Part shown: piece after piece, positions 17,033 through 25,264 of the stretch | How positions within the stretch are numbered: the stretch's first letter is position 1 | Layout of the letters: the number at the start of each line of letters is the position of its first letter | NCBI GenBank assembly: GCA_018263115.1 | Contig: JADFDC010000019.1 | Span: forward strand, 1-41,852 | DNA length: 41,852 nucleotides | DNA from: Thiobacillus sp. | Lineage (GTDB): Bacteria; Pseudomonadota; Gammaproteobacteria; Burkholderiales; Thiobacillaceae | Direction of reading: 5' to 3' | Program-made: the position numbers and the translations under genes | Notes under the pieces: model-generated | Told to the model about the DNA's origin: nothing | Databases searched by the model: none | Seen by the model: only the letters and a program-made list of their open reading frames with translations

Positions 17033-17190
17033 ACATGAACCATGCCACCACAGAGACACAGAGGCACGGAGAAATGCTTAACAATCCTTCACGAACCCGG
17101 TTGCCTAGGGTCGAAGTGGTAAGGCAACATGAACCGATGCTTGTCTTTACTCTGTGTCTCTGTGTCTCTGTGTCTCTGTGGTTCAAATAA
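17033..17190. repeat. Palindromic repeat with CACAGAGACACAGAG ends between the pyc genes
   Basis: CCACAGAGACACAGAG (17048-17063) is the exact complement of CTCTGTGTCTCTGTGG (17166-17181), whose unit CTCTGTGT repeats about four times. Inside are GTTGCCT (near 17099) and AGGCAAC (near 17121), a second nested pair. The layout is that of a non-coding MITE-like or REP-like element inserted between pycA and pycB. A related element with CGCAGAG ends occurs at 31799-31927. Confidence 0.75.
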
Positions 17191-17206
17191 GACTTGCAGG
17201 ATAACG

Positions 17207-19054
17207 ATGCCAAAAATACACATCACTGATCTGGTTCTGCGTGACGGCCATCAGTCGCTGATCGCCACACGCATGCGCACTGAAGACATGCTGCCCATCT
17301 GCGGCAAGCTCGACTCGGTTGGTTTCTGGTCGCTGGAAGCCTGGGGTGGTGCCACGTTCGATGCCTGTGTGCGTTTTCTCAAGGAAGACCCGTGGGAAAG
17401 GTTAAGAATACTTCGCAAGGCCCTACCCAACACGCGCATCCAGATGCTGCTGCGGGGCCAGAACCTGCTTGGCTACCGCCATTATTCGGATGACGTGGTG
17501 CGGGCCTTCGTGAAGCTTTCGGCAAACAACGGCGTGGATGTATTCCGAGTGTTCGACGCCATGAATGACTTGCGCAACATGCAGGTATCCATTCAGGCAG
17601 TCAGGCAATCGGGCAAGCATGCGGAGGGCGCCATCTGCTACACCACCAGCCCCGTTCACGATATTCCACATTTCGTCGAACTTTCCAAAGGACTGGCTGA
17701 AATGGGTTGCTACAGCATTGCCATCAAGGATATGGCAGGATTGTTGACACCATACAGCGCTTTCGATCTGGTCAAGGCAATACGCGAAGCGACTGGTTTG
17801 CCGGTACATACGCATAGCCACTCGACATCAGGATTGTCGAACATGGTGCATCTGAAAGCAGTGGAAGCCGGTGCCAGCATCATCGATACCTGCATCGGCG
17901 CGTTTGCCGAGGGCGCCAGCCATCCGACCACGCAAAGCTTCGTCGCCGCATTGCAAGGCACGGAATACGAAACGGGATTATCGCTTCCCTTGCTCGAGGA
18001 AATTTCCGCCTATTTCAAGGAAGTCCGAAAAAAATACTGGCAGTTCGAAAGTGATTTCACCGGCGTGGACACGCGCGTGCTGATCAATCAGGTGCCTGGC
18101 GGCATGATTTCCAACCTGGCCAACCAGCTCAAGGAGCAGGATGCGCTCGACAAAATAGATGCGGTGCTGGAAGAGATTCCTCGCGTACGCGAAGATCTCG
18201 GCTATCCACCGCTGGTAACGCCCACTTCGCAAATTGTCGGCACCCAGGCAGTGCTCAATGTCATGGTTGGCAGCCGCTACAAAAGCATCACCCAGGAAGT
18301 AAAGCTGTATCTGCAAGGCCGCTATGGCGCGACGCCGGGCAAGGTCAACGAGGAAGTACGCAAGATGGCGATTGGCGATCTGGATATCATGAGTTGCCGT
18401 CCCGCTGACTTGATGCCGCCCGAGCTCGACAGGCTACACGGCGAAATTGACACCCTGGCAAAGTCAGAAGAGGACGTGCTGACCTATGCCATGTTCCCGG
18501 ATCTGGGTCGGGTCTTCCTGCAGGAGCGTGCAGCAGGTTCACTCCAGCCAGAGCCCTTGCTGCCTGTCGAAGCCAGAAATGGCACGGGCGCGGCGCATTT
18601 TGCCGCCGATGAATTCAACATCACCCTGCATGGCGAGACCTACCACATCAAGCTGGCCGCAAGCGGCCGCCCCAGCGAAACACGACGGCCTTACTTTGTC
18701 ACTGTGGATGGTGTCTCCGAAGAAGTGCTGCTGGAAGCATTGAATGAAATCGAAGTATCTCCAAGCGGCTCTGGCACATCTGGAAAACCTTCCGTCAAAC
18801 CTGTCCTGTCCGGCCAAAAACCACGTCCTTCGCACAAGGGCCATGTGACGGCTGCCATGCCCGGCACCATTGTCGAAGTGCTGGTCAAGGCAGGTCAGAA
18901 AGTCAATGCGGGTGATCCCGTGCTGGTCATCGAAGCCATGAAAATGGAAAACGAAGTCCAGGCGCCCGCGTCCGGAACCGTTGTTGGTATCTTTACCACA
19001 AAGGGCGATGCGGTTACGCCCGATATGGCGCTTATTGAAATCGAGCCTGAATAA
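17207..19054 (+). CDS. pycB: Pyruvate carboxylase subunit B / oxaloacetate decarboxylase alpha type
   Basis: 615 residues from ATG 17207, where the conserved ITDLVLRDGHQSLIATRM starts with AGG nearby. The frame runs back to 17129, but that part is repeat DNA. Carboxyltransferase TIM barrel (RDGHQS, LEAWGGATFDACVRFL, RGQNLLGYRHY, FDAMND, IKDMAGLL, HSHSTSGL), then the conserved carboxylase domain (QVPGGMISNLANQLKEQ) and a C-terminal biotinyl domain with lysine in EAMKMENE. The same architecture serves sodium-pumping decarboxylases. No membrane subunits are seen and pycA precedes it, so pyruvate carboxylation is favoured. Confidence 0.9.
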   Translation: MPKIHITDLVLRDGHQSLIATRMRTEDMLPICGKLDSVGFWSLEAWGGATFDACVRFLKEDPWERLRILRKALPNTRIQMLLRGQNLLGYRHYSDDVVRAFVKLSANNGVDVFRVFDAMNDLRNMQVSIQAVRQSGKHAEGAICYTTSPVHDIPHFVELSKGLAEMGCYSIAIKDMAGLLTPYSAFDLVKAIREATGLPVHTHSHSTSGLSNMVHLKAVEAGASIIDTCIGAFAEGASHPTTQSFVAALQGTEYETGLSLPLLEEISAYFKEVRKKYWQFESDFTGVDTRVLINQVPGGMISNLANQLKEQDALDKIDAVLEEIPRVREDLGYPPLVTPTSQIVGTQAVLNVMVGSRYKSITQEVKLYLQGRYGATPGKVNEEVRKMAIGDLDIMSCRPADLMPPELDRLHGEIDTLAKSEEDVLTYAMFPDLGRVFLQERAAGSLQPEPLLPVEARNGTGAAHFAADEFNITLHGETYHIKLAASGRPSETRRPYFVTVDGVSEEVLLEALNEIEVSPSGSGTSGKPSVKPVLSGQKPRPSHKGHVTAAMPGTIVEVLVKAGQKVNAGDPVLVIEAMKMENEVQAPASGTVVGIFTTKGDAVTPDMALIEIEPE

Positions 19055-19056
19055 AT

Positions 19057-19638
19057 ATGACTCAGCTTGTACTTGCATCCACCTCGCGCTATCGACGCGA
19101 CCTGCTGTCGCGTTTGCACATACCATTTGAAGTTGCCTCTCCCAACGTAGACGAGACACCGCTGCCTGGCGAAACGCCATCTGCGACCGCACTCAGGCTA
19201 TCGGCACTGAAAGCACAGGCGATTGCCACGCAATTTCCCGACGCCCTCATCATCGGCTCGGATCAGGTTCTGATGCTCGATTCGGAACAGCTCGGCAAGC
19301 CCGGAAATTTCGAGAATGCCTTCGCCCAACTGAAGAAAATGCAGGGCAAGGCCATGGTGTTCCACACTGCGCTGACTTTGCTCAACAGCAAAACAGGCAG
19401 GACTCAAACCAGGGATGTGCCGACAGTGGTGCACATCCGCAAACTGACCGATGCGCAGATCGAGGCCTACCTGAAAAAGGAGCAGCCGTATGACTGCGCC
19501 GGCTCGGCAAAAAGCGAATCGCTGGGAATTGCCTTGATGCAACGCATGGACAGCCCGGACCCCACCGCGTTGATTGGACTGCCCTTGATGGCACTGACCG
19601 AGATGTTGATGAACGAAGACGTGGACGTTCTGAAATGA
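19057..19638 (+). CDS. maf: Maf/YceF family nucleotide pyrophosphatase
   Basis: 193 residues. Hydrolyses non-canonical nucleoside triphosphates (m7GTP for YceF-type members). LVLASTSRYRRDLLSRL at the N-terminus, VDETP, the catalytic GSDQVL, GKPG and the C-terminal YDCAGSAKSESLG are present. The SDQ form and CAGS...E segment favour the YceF branch over YhdE. Starts 2 bp after pycB. In E. coli the homologue sits beside yceD and rluC, so this is a slightly rearranged version of that block. Confidence 0.92.
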   Translation: MTQLVLASTSRYRRDLLSRLHIPFEVASPNVDETPLPGETPSATALRLSALKAQAIATQFPDALIIGSDQVLMLDSEQLGKPGNFENAFAQLKKMQGKAMVFHTALTLLNSKTGRTQTRDVPTVVHIRKLTDAQIEAYLKKEQPYDCAGSAKSESLGIALMQRMDSPDPTALIGLPLMALTEMLMNEDVDVLK

Positions 19639-19650
19639 AACAGTTTTGAA

Positions 19651-20355
19651 ATGACTGGCACGCTTTACCTGATTCCGGTTCCGCTTGGGCCAGTCGATCC
19701 AGAATCCTGCTTGCCACTTGAGACGCTGGCAGTCGCGCGCCGCCTGGACACATTCATTGCCGAGCGTGCCAAAACCGCCCGCGCGCACCTCAAGACCATG
19801 GGCCACCCCAAACCCTTGCAGGAACTGGCCATTCTTGAACTCAATGAACACACCAAGGCTGCGGAAATTCCCGCATTGTTATTGCCGCTGAAAAATGGCA
19901 AGGATGTGGGCCTCATGTCAGAAGCCGGCTGTCCGGCTATCGCAGACCCCGGCGCGGAACTGGTCAAGGCCGCGCATCGTGAAAACATTGCAATTTTCCC
20001 GCTGGTCGGCCCCTCCTCAATCCTGCTTGCGCTCATGGCATCAGGCCTGGGTGGGCAGCATTTCTGCTTTCATGGTTACCTGCCTGCCAAAGAACCCGAA
20101 CGAACGAAGAAAATTCGCGAACTGGAACAGGCGGCCCGTAAAAATGCGTCTACCCAGCTTTTCATCGAAACGCCCTACCGCAGTGCCGCCATGCTGGAAG
20201 CGCTTTCTGCCACGCTGACCGCCGACACAATGATCAGCGTAGGCGCAGACCTCAGCCTGCCGGATCAGTTAATCAAAACCTTGAGCGCCAGAAACTGGCG
20301 AGGGAAAAGCGAGATGGTCAAAGACCGGCTCGTGGTATTCGGGATCGGATTCTAG
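19651..20355 (+). CDS. SAM-dependent methyltransferase, RsmI-like (tetrapyrrole methylase fold)
   Basis: 234 residues. TLYLIPVPLG start, LMSEAGCPAIADPGAELV, FPLVGPSSILLALMASGLGGQ and FIETPYRSAAMLEAL place it in the SAM methylase family related to RsmI (16S rRNA C1402 2'-O-methyltransferase). True RsmI is longer and has a different C-terminus, so this is the short paralogue common next to maf in betaproteobacteria; its substrate is unknown. Stops in CTAG shared with the convergent Rof-like gene. Confidence 0.85.
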   Translation: MTGTLYLIPVPLGPVDPESCLPLETLAVARRLDTFIAERAKTARAHLKTMGHPKPLQELAILELNEHTKAAEIPALLLPLKNGKDVGLMSEAGCPAIADPGAELVKAAHRENIAIFPLVGPSSILLALMASGLGGQHFCFHGYLPAKEPERTKKIRELEQAARKNASTQLFIETPYRSAAMLEALSATLTADTMISVGADLSLPDQLIKTLSARNWRGKSEMVKDRLVVFGIGF

Positions 20356-20573
20356 AACCGGATCTGATCCAGCCTGAGTTTGATCCTTTCGCCGGATTCG
20401 GTCTGCGCTTCCAGCCACTCAACTCCCGACTGCGCATAGACATCGACTGGCAACAAGCGGCATCTCTCTGCCTTGCTGTCTGACAGCACTTCCATGTCGA
20501 GCCACTGTTTTTTGAGAACAGCAAATTCCAGCCGCTCGTGGTTAACGCAGGAAATTGGTAGATACTTGGACAT
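20352..20573 (-). CDS. Rof-like Rho-binding antiterminator family protein
   Basis: 73 residues. Begins MSKYLPISCVNHERLEFAVL and ends with an EWLEAQTESGERIKLRLDQIRF strand pair. This is the small Sm-like fold of Rof (YaeO), which binds Rho and blocks termination in E. coli. Identity is by pattern only and the protein is short. Convergent with the methyltransferase gene, the stop codons overlapping by a few bases. Confidence 0.7.
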   Translation of the reverse strand: MSKYLPISCVNHERLEFAVLKKQWLDMEVLSDSKAERCRLLPVDVYAQSGVEWLEAQTESGERIKLRLDQIRF

Positions 20574-20634
20574 TATGTGGAGCTAGTTGACAAAAAGTGG
20601 GCAAGAGTCAAATGTTGCAAGATACTTGAGGCCA

Positions 20635-21837
20635 TTAGCGATCAACAGAGACAGGGGTGCGACGTGTTCGTTGAGAAGCGGCTTTACTCAAAAGACCAAT
20701 AACCTTGCGATAATTAGCTTCTCGTGCATAGTCAAGCGCAGTCTTGCCAAGAAAGGTGACGCTAGGATTAGCTCCCGCATCGATCAGTGATTTAATACGT
20801 CGTAGCGCATCTTCTTCACTGCCCGTTTTGGTAATAGCCCAGATAACTCTGGGTTCTTCGCAATTTGGATCGCCGTGATTAACCGAGTCCCAATCAGCAC
20901 CGAAACGCCCGAATAAATCAATCAGTTCCTTATCACCGACCATCGCCACTAAACACGTCGGCGTACCTGATCGAGTATTTGTTAAATTTGGGTCAGCGCC
21001 ATTTTCCAGCAACCATTTAGCGACTTCGAAACTACCTTCACTAGCAGCCATAAAGAGTGCGGACACGCCACTCCTATCTGTTTCATTAATCCTTGCTCCA
21101 GATTTTACGGCCGATATAACCTGATCTAGGATCCCTAGCTCTGCTGCAGTGATTAGGCGTTGTGTCGGTTCAAGTTCTTGAAACGCCACATAAGGACGGA
21201 AGTCGATCATGCGCACTGGTGACCGGCCCGCCCCTATGACAAGCTTGTTAGGCGAATCGAAGCGATGGGGCATGACCAGAAGGTTTAGATTAATAACATG
21301 GGAGTGCCCTTTGATTACACGGCCACTGAGATCGTATCTCACGTTTCGGCATGGATCGTAAAAGCCACCCTGCCATGCTTTTCCGAAACGCTTGTCTCTG
21401 GGTGGAATGACTGAAATGGCGCAGCCAACATACCGGCTTATCAAGTCAATCACTAGAAATTCATCATTGATGGCCCGCAATGGATTGATACTGAGAGCCT
21501 CATTGATGGGTTTGATCAAGCTGGAAAAAGCATTTCCGTGAATTTTCGCCGCTATCTGTAAATTTAAAGCGAGTTCGTTGTTATATGGATCGGCCAATTC
21601 CTCAAAGTTGGACTTGAGGTACAAAAGGTCTTTTGCTGTGCGTCGGTAAATTAGTATGCCGTGGCCGTTCCAATCAATCTCCTTATACTTTCCCGGCTTC
21701 AACCGACTGATATCAACTTCTAAGTCTTGGGGGTTTACGAATTGTTTGGATCCGTAACCCGCGTAGCAAATTGTTTGAGTGGTACTCGAAAGCAACAAAG
21801 CACAACAAGTGGCGAAGCTGATGAGTAACCGATTCAT
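20635..21837 (-). CDS. Secreted ankyrin-repeat protein
   Basis: 400 residues. A signal peptide is likely (about 1-26, ending near ICYA). The N-terminal 200 residues resemble nothing I recognise. Ankyrin repeats occupy about 215-395: ELGILDQVISAVKSGARIN, GVSALFMAASEGSFEVAKWLLENGADPN, a third unit ending LFGRFGADWD, and RIKSLIDAGANPSVTFLGKTALDYARE. Base composition and codon use are clearly more AT-rich than the flanking operons, suggesting recent acquisition. AGGAATTT precedes ATG 21837. No operon partner; it may be a periplasmic interaction protein. Confidence 0.75.
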   Translation of the reverse strand: MNRLLISFATCCALLLSSTTQTICYAGYGSKQFVNPQDLEVDISRLKPGKYKEIDWNGHGILIYRRTAKDLLYLKSNFEELADPYNNELALNLQIAAKIHGNAFSSLIKPINEALSINPLRAINDEFLVIDLISRYVGCAISVIPPRDKRFGKAWQGGFYDPCRNVRYDLSGRVIKGHSHVINLNLLVMPHRFDSPNKLVIGAGRSPVRMIDFRPYVAFQELEPTQRLITAAELGILDQVISAVKSGARINETDRSGVSALFMAASEGSFEVAKWLLENGADPNLTNTRSGTPTCLVAMVGDKELIDLFGRFGADWDSVNHGDPNCEEPRVIWAITKTGSEEDALRRIKSLIDAGANPSVTFLGKTALDYAREANYRKVIGLLSKAASQRTRRTPVSVDR

Positions 21838-21979
21838 AAATTCCTAATTCCAGCTGACTTGATACCCAAACAAATTTAGCTTGCTCCAACTTAAAGCTGC
21901 CCACTAGAAATGAAAAAATACTTTATCAGTACGAAGTGACGGAAGCATTCATTATAAAGATGGGGTATGAGAAAAATGC
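21838..21979. other. AT-rich spacer upstream of the ankyrin gene
   Basis: 142 bp between the ankyrin gene start and the sppA-like stop. It is AT-rich like the ankyrin gene, with no convincing ORF, terminator or operator. It presumably holds the ankyrin gene promoter. Confidence 0.4.
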
Positions 21980-22927
21980 TTAGCGCAATTGTGCCGGTTG
22001 TTGGGCTGCAGGATTCAGCCACTTACCGATGCTGACCCCCAATCGCCCAGCAAGCTTGGAGGCCAGATCTTCCTGTGGGGTGAAATCGACGATGTCTTCG
22101 GCCTTGATGACCTCGCGAGCGACATAGTCGGTGCTGCCGAATGCATCGGCCAGTCCCATTTCGATGCTTCTTGCGCCGCTCCAGACTAGGCCGCTGAACA
22201 TGTCCGGCGTTTCCTTCAACCGCTTGCCGCGACCCTTGCGCACCACGTCAATGAACTGCTGGTGGATTTCAGCCAGCATGGTTTTGGCAAAGGCTTCCTG
22301 CTTGGGGTCGGCGGGCGAGAAAGGATCAAGAAAGCCCTTGTTTTCACCCGCGGTCAGCAGGCGGCGTTCTACGCCCAGTTTATCCATGGCCTTGGTGAAG
22401 CCAAACCCGTCCATCAGCACGCCGATGGAGCCGACGATGCTGGCCTTGTCGACATATATTTTATCGGCGGCGGCCGCTACGTAATACCCGCCGGAAGCGC
22501 AGATGTCATCCACCACCACGTACAGGGGCGTCTTGGGATACTGCGCGCGCAGGCGCTTGATTTCGTCGTATATCTGGCCAGCCTGAACAGGGCTGCCACC
22601 CGGACTGTTGATGCGCAGGATCACGCCCTGTGTGTGTTTGTCCTCGAAAGCGGATTTCAGACCCGACATGATCATGTCGGCATTGGCTTCGTCGCTTGAT
22701 ATGACCCCCTGAAGATCAATCAAGGCGGTGTGTTTGCCCAGCACTTTGTCGCTACCGCCCATCCAGCCCATGAAGGCAAACAAGACAACAAACAGGTATA
22801 AAAAGGTCAGCACCTTGAAAAATATGCCCCACTGGCGGGTTTTGCGCTGCTCGGTCACGGCAGCCAGCGCGACTTTTTCCAGAGCCTGGCGTTCCCAGTT
22901 GGGGGAGTTGTTTTCCTGTTCACTCAT
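21980..22927 (-). CDS. sppA: S49 family signal-peptide peptidase / SohB-like protease
   Basis: 315 residues. Inner-membrane serine protease that degrades released signal peptides or misfolded membrane proteins. One membrane segment at about 35-60 (WGIFFKVLTFLYLFVVLFAF), then the S49 domain with IDLQGVI, LRINSPGGSPVQAGQIYDEI, DDICASGGYYVAAAADKI (nucleophile Ser) and SIVGSIGVLMDGFGF. Short form with one catalytic domain, unlike the tandem E. coli SppA. Overlaps the Rieske gene by 4 bp; last gene of rluC-gph-Rieske-sppA. Confidence 0.92.
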   Translation of the reverse strand: MSEQENNSPNWERQALEKVALAAVTEQRKTRQWGIFFKVLTFLYLFVVLFAFMGWMGGSDKVLGKHTALIDLQGVISSDEANADMIMSGLKSAFEDKHTQGVILRINSPGGSPVQAGQIYDEIKRLRAQYPKTPLYVVVDDICASGGYYVAAAADKIYVDKASIVGSIGVLMDGFGFTKAMDKLGVERRLLTAGENKGFLDPFSPADPKQEAFAKTMLAEIHQQFIDVVRKGRGKRLKETPDMFSGLVWSGARSIEMGLADAFGSTDYVAREVIKAEDIVDFTPQEDLASKLAGRLGVSIGKWLNPAAQQPAQLR

Positions 22928-23283
22928 GGCATCAATCGGTGTTTCAGTAATCGAATCTGGTTGTTAATTTCTTCAACTGGCAGGGTTGTCAGACCGCGGC
23001 CATTGCAGCGGCCGCTGATACAGGTTCCCTTTGCAGGATCATACAAGGCGCCATGCGTGGCGCAAACCAAGTATACCTGCTCGGCGTCAAAAAACTCGCC
23101 TTCCTGCCAGTCCAGCTCCACCGGCACGTGGCCGCATTGATTCAGAAAAGCGTGGGCTTTGCCTTGATAACGTATGACAAAGGCAGGTGTCTTTCGACCC
23201 TGCCAGTCAACATTGAACCGAAAGCCCTTGCCACCCTCTTCCAGCACACTGGACTGACAAATCACGCGTGCGTCATCAGCCAT
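22924..23283 (-). CDS. Rieske [2Fe-2S] domain protein
   Basis: 119 residues, single domain. Cluster ligands appear as C-G-H (NQCGHVPVELDW) and C-A-T-H (LVCATHGALYDPAKGTCISGRC), the CxH...CxxH pattern. It is a small soluble ferredoxin-like electron carrier; no oxygenase partner is adjacent. It overlaps gph by 22 bp and sppA by 4 bp. This gph-Rieske-sppA triplet is frequent in betaproteobacteria but its shared function is unknown. Confidence 0.9.
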   Translation of the reverse strand: MADDARVICQSSVLEEGGKGFRFNVDWQGRKTPAFVIRYQGKAHAFLNQCGHVPVELDWQEGEFFDAEQVYLVCATHGALYDPAKGTCISGRCNGRGLTTLPVEEINNQIRLLKHRLMP

Positions 23284-23918
23284 GATTTCACTTCTGTGAA
23301 GGATTGCGCCAGCAGAATGGGATGGTGCGGTTCCAGGTCTTCCGGCAGGTGCGCCCCGTACGTCACGGCCACCCGGGCCACGCCGGCGTTTGCGGCCATA
23401 AGCATGTCGTGGCTAGTGTCGCCGATCACCAGGGCGCGCTCTCTGTTCATCATCAGTTCATCCATGATTTCCTCCACCATCGCCGGGTGCGGCTTGGAGT
23501 GCGTCTGGTCCGCGCAGCGCGTGGCCGAGAAATAAGTCCGCAAACCGGAATGATCCAGCGCGCGCTCCAATCCCTTCATGCTCTTGCCAGTGGCGACCGC
23601 CAGGGTGAAACCCGCGCCATGCAGCTCGCGGATGCCTTCCGTCACGCCTTCGAAAAGGGGAATTTCTGCATCCTGCCCAAGATAATAATGACGGTAACGT
23701 TCCACGAGTCTGGGGTAATCACCCTCGGGCAAATCAGGCAGCAAGGTTTGCAATGCCTGAATCAATCCCAGGCCAATGATTTTCCGGCAGGCACGGTCGT
23801 CCGGTACCGGAATGCCGATATCCGCGCAGGCTTTCTGGATCGAATCCACGATGAAACCCGCGGAATCCATCAACGTGCCGTCCCAATCGAATATCAACAA
23901 GTCAAACTGCCTGGGCAT
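23262..23918 (-). CDS. gph: HAD-family phosphatase, phosphoglycolate phosphatase-like
   Basis: 218 residues from ATG 23918. The frame extends to 23972, but the conserved FDLLIFDWDGTLMDS motif starts soon after 23918. HAD motifs: DWDGT (nucleophile Asp), VATGKSMKGL (motif II), K in SKPHPAM and GDTSHDMLMAANAG (motif IV). Substrate could be phosphoglycolate or another small phosphate. Overlaps the end of rluC by 17 bp and the Rieske gene by 22 bp. Confidence 0.88.
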   Translation of the reverse strand: MPRQFDLLIFDWDGTLMDSAGFIVDSIQKACADIGIPVPDDRACRKIIGLGLIQALQTLLPDLPEGDYPRLVERYRHYYLGQDAEIPLFEGVTEGIRELHGAGFTLAVATGKSMKGLERALDHSGLRTYFSATRCADQTHSKPHPAMVEEIMDELMMNRERALVIGDTSHDMLMAANAGVARVAVTYGAHLPEDLEPHHPILLAQSFTEVKSWLMTHA

Positions 23919-24870
23919 CTTTATCGAGCCTGTCCAAAAACTGTTGCAGATCATCTGGCAGCGGCGCTTCAAAAATCAGGGGCCCGCCAGTGACGGGATG
24001 ATTGAAACTCAGCTTCGCGGCATGAAGAAACATGCGCTTGAGTCCCTGCCCGGCTAGTTCCTTGTTGAGCGTGAAGTTCCCATATTTGTCATCGCCGGCG
24101 ATCGGGTGTTTCAGATAGGCCAGATGCACACGTATCTGATGGGTGCGCCCGGTTTTCAGCTCCGCTTCCAGAAGCGCGAATCCGGGCCAGGTCTCGATGC
24201 GTCGGAACACGGTATGCGCTGTCTGGCCACCTTCATCCACATTGACCCGCCGTTCGCCCTCAGCCGTAACAAACTTGCGCAGCGACAACCGGACATTGCG
24301 CAGTTCATCACGCCAGCGACCGGTGGCCAGCACGAGATATCGCTTATCGATGCGATGCTCGCGGAAAATGTCATGCAACGCCGTCAGTGAACGCCGTTTC
24401 AACGCCACCACCAGCACACCCGAAGTTTCGCGATCAAGACGATGCGCCAGCTCCATGAATCGGTGCTGGGGAAATTCCAGCCGCAATTGTTCAATGATCC
24501 CGCGAGAAATGCCGCTGCCGCCATGCACTGCCTGCCCGGCGGGTTTATTCAGCACCAGCAAATAGTCATCCTGATAAAGAATCCTCGGGGCAAGCCGTGG
24601 GGCATCCTTCGGCAGGCTGGCGGGTTTGGCTGCCATTTGCGCGACCCGGACAGGCGGAATTCGAACCTCGTCGCCCCAGGACAACTTGTAACTGACCTCG
24701 ACCCTACCCCCATTGATGCGCACTTCACCTGCCCGCACCATCCTGTAAATCCGGCTTTTTGGAACACCTTTCAACTGCCCAAGCAAAAAATTGTCCAGCC
24801 GCTGACCCGCATGCGCGTCGTCAATCCTGACCTTGCGGACAGATTCTTTGCCTAAGTTCTTCATTTTCAA
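23902..24870 (-). CDS. rluC: Ribosomal large-subunit pseudouridine synthase RluC
   Basis: 322 residues. Converts U955, U2504 and U2580 of 23S rRNA in E. coli. An N-terminal S4 RNA-binding domain (about 15-75, RLDNFLLGQLKGVPKSRIYRMVRAGEVRINGG-type) precedes the RluA-type catalytic domain with the Asp in AHRLDRETSGVLVVA and TGRTHQIRVHLAYLKHPI. Divergent from rne, exactly as in E. coli. Confidence 0.95.
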   Translation of the reverse strand: MKMKNLGKESVRKVRIDDAHAGQRLDNFLLGQLKGVPKSRIYRMVRAGEVRINGGRVEVSYKLSWGDEVRIPPVRVAQMAAKPASLPKDAPRLAPRILYQDDYLLVLNKPAGQAVHGGSGISRGIIEQLRLEFPQHRFMELAHRLDRETSGVLVVALKRRSLTALHDIFREHRIDKRYLVLATGRWRDELRNVRLSLRKFVTAEGERRVNVDEGGQTAHTVFRRIETWPGFALLEAELKTGRTHQIRVHLAYLKHPIAGDDKYGNFTLNKELAGQGLKRMFLHAAKLSFNHPVTGGPLIFEAPLPDDLQQFLDRLDKDAQAV

Positions 24871-25264
24871 TATACTTAGTGGGCCTAATTGGCTTTCTCA
24901 GTCAAGCCCGGCCTGAATTCCCCGGTTATTTTCGCTCACCGGCCGCAGCATCGATGCACACAAAAGTCTGTGTGGCCACTTTGCCTCACACCCGTCACGA
25001 CGCTGTAAAAAAGTAGCGATACTAACTTAAAGTAACGTGTTACCGCATACGCCAGACTTGGCCTGTACACCGCCGCAATTTATTTCACGGTCATGTACCC
25101 TCACCAGGTCTTTGAAGCTTGCCTCGTTGAGTTCGCTCCGCGGCAAACCCCATAAGGACAGGAAAACCCTTTCATCCCAATGACTGATCTGCTGCCTGAC
25201 ATTTTCCGGCCTGACAGACCCTGACGGTTTTTCCGTCCCGTATGCTTGCGCACGGGAGTAAAAC
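24871..25264. promoter_or_regulatory. Divergent rluC-rne control region and long rne leader
   Basis: 394 bp without a credible gene; minus-strand frames here run into the rne coding region and have no ribosome-binding site. In E. coli the long rne 5' UTR mediates autoregulation by RNase E cleavage, so a similar role is plausible. I could not identify confident promoter hexamers or the known leader hairpin. GGGAGTAAAACATG gives rne its ribosome-binding site. Confidence 0.45.

Noticed and set aside
17048-17181. CRISPR-like array from the repeated CTCTGTGT units
   Set aside because: The units are contiguous with no spacers and form a palindrome with the other end; no cas genes.
17129-17206. Upstream ATG start for the pyruvate carboxylase B subunit
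   Set aside because: The added 26 residues are encoded by the palindromic repeat; the conserved N-terminus and ribosome-binding site fit ATG 17207.
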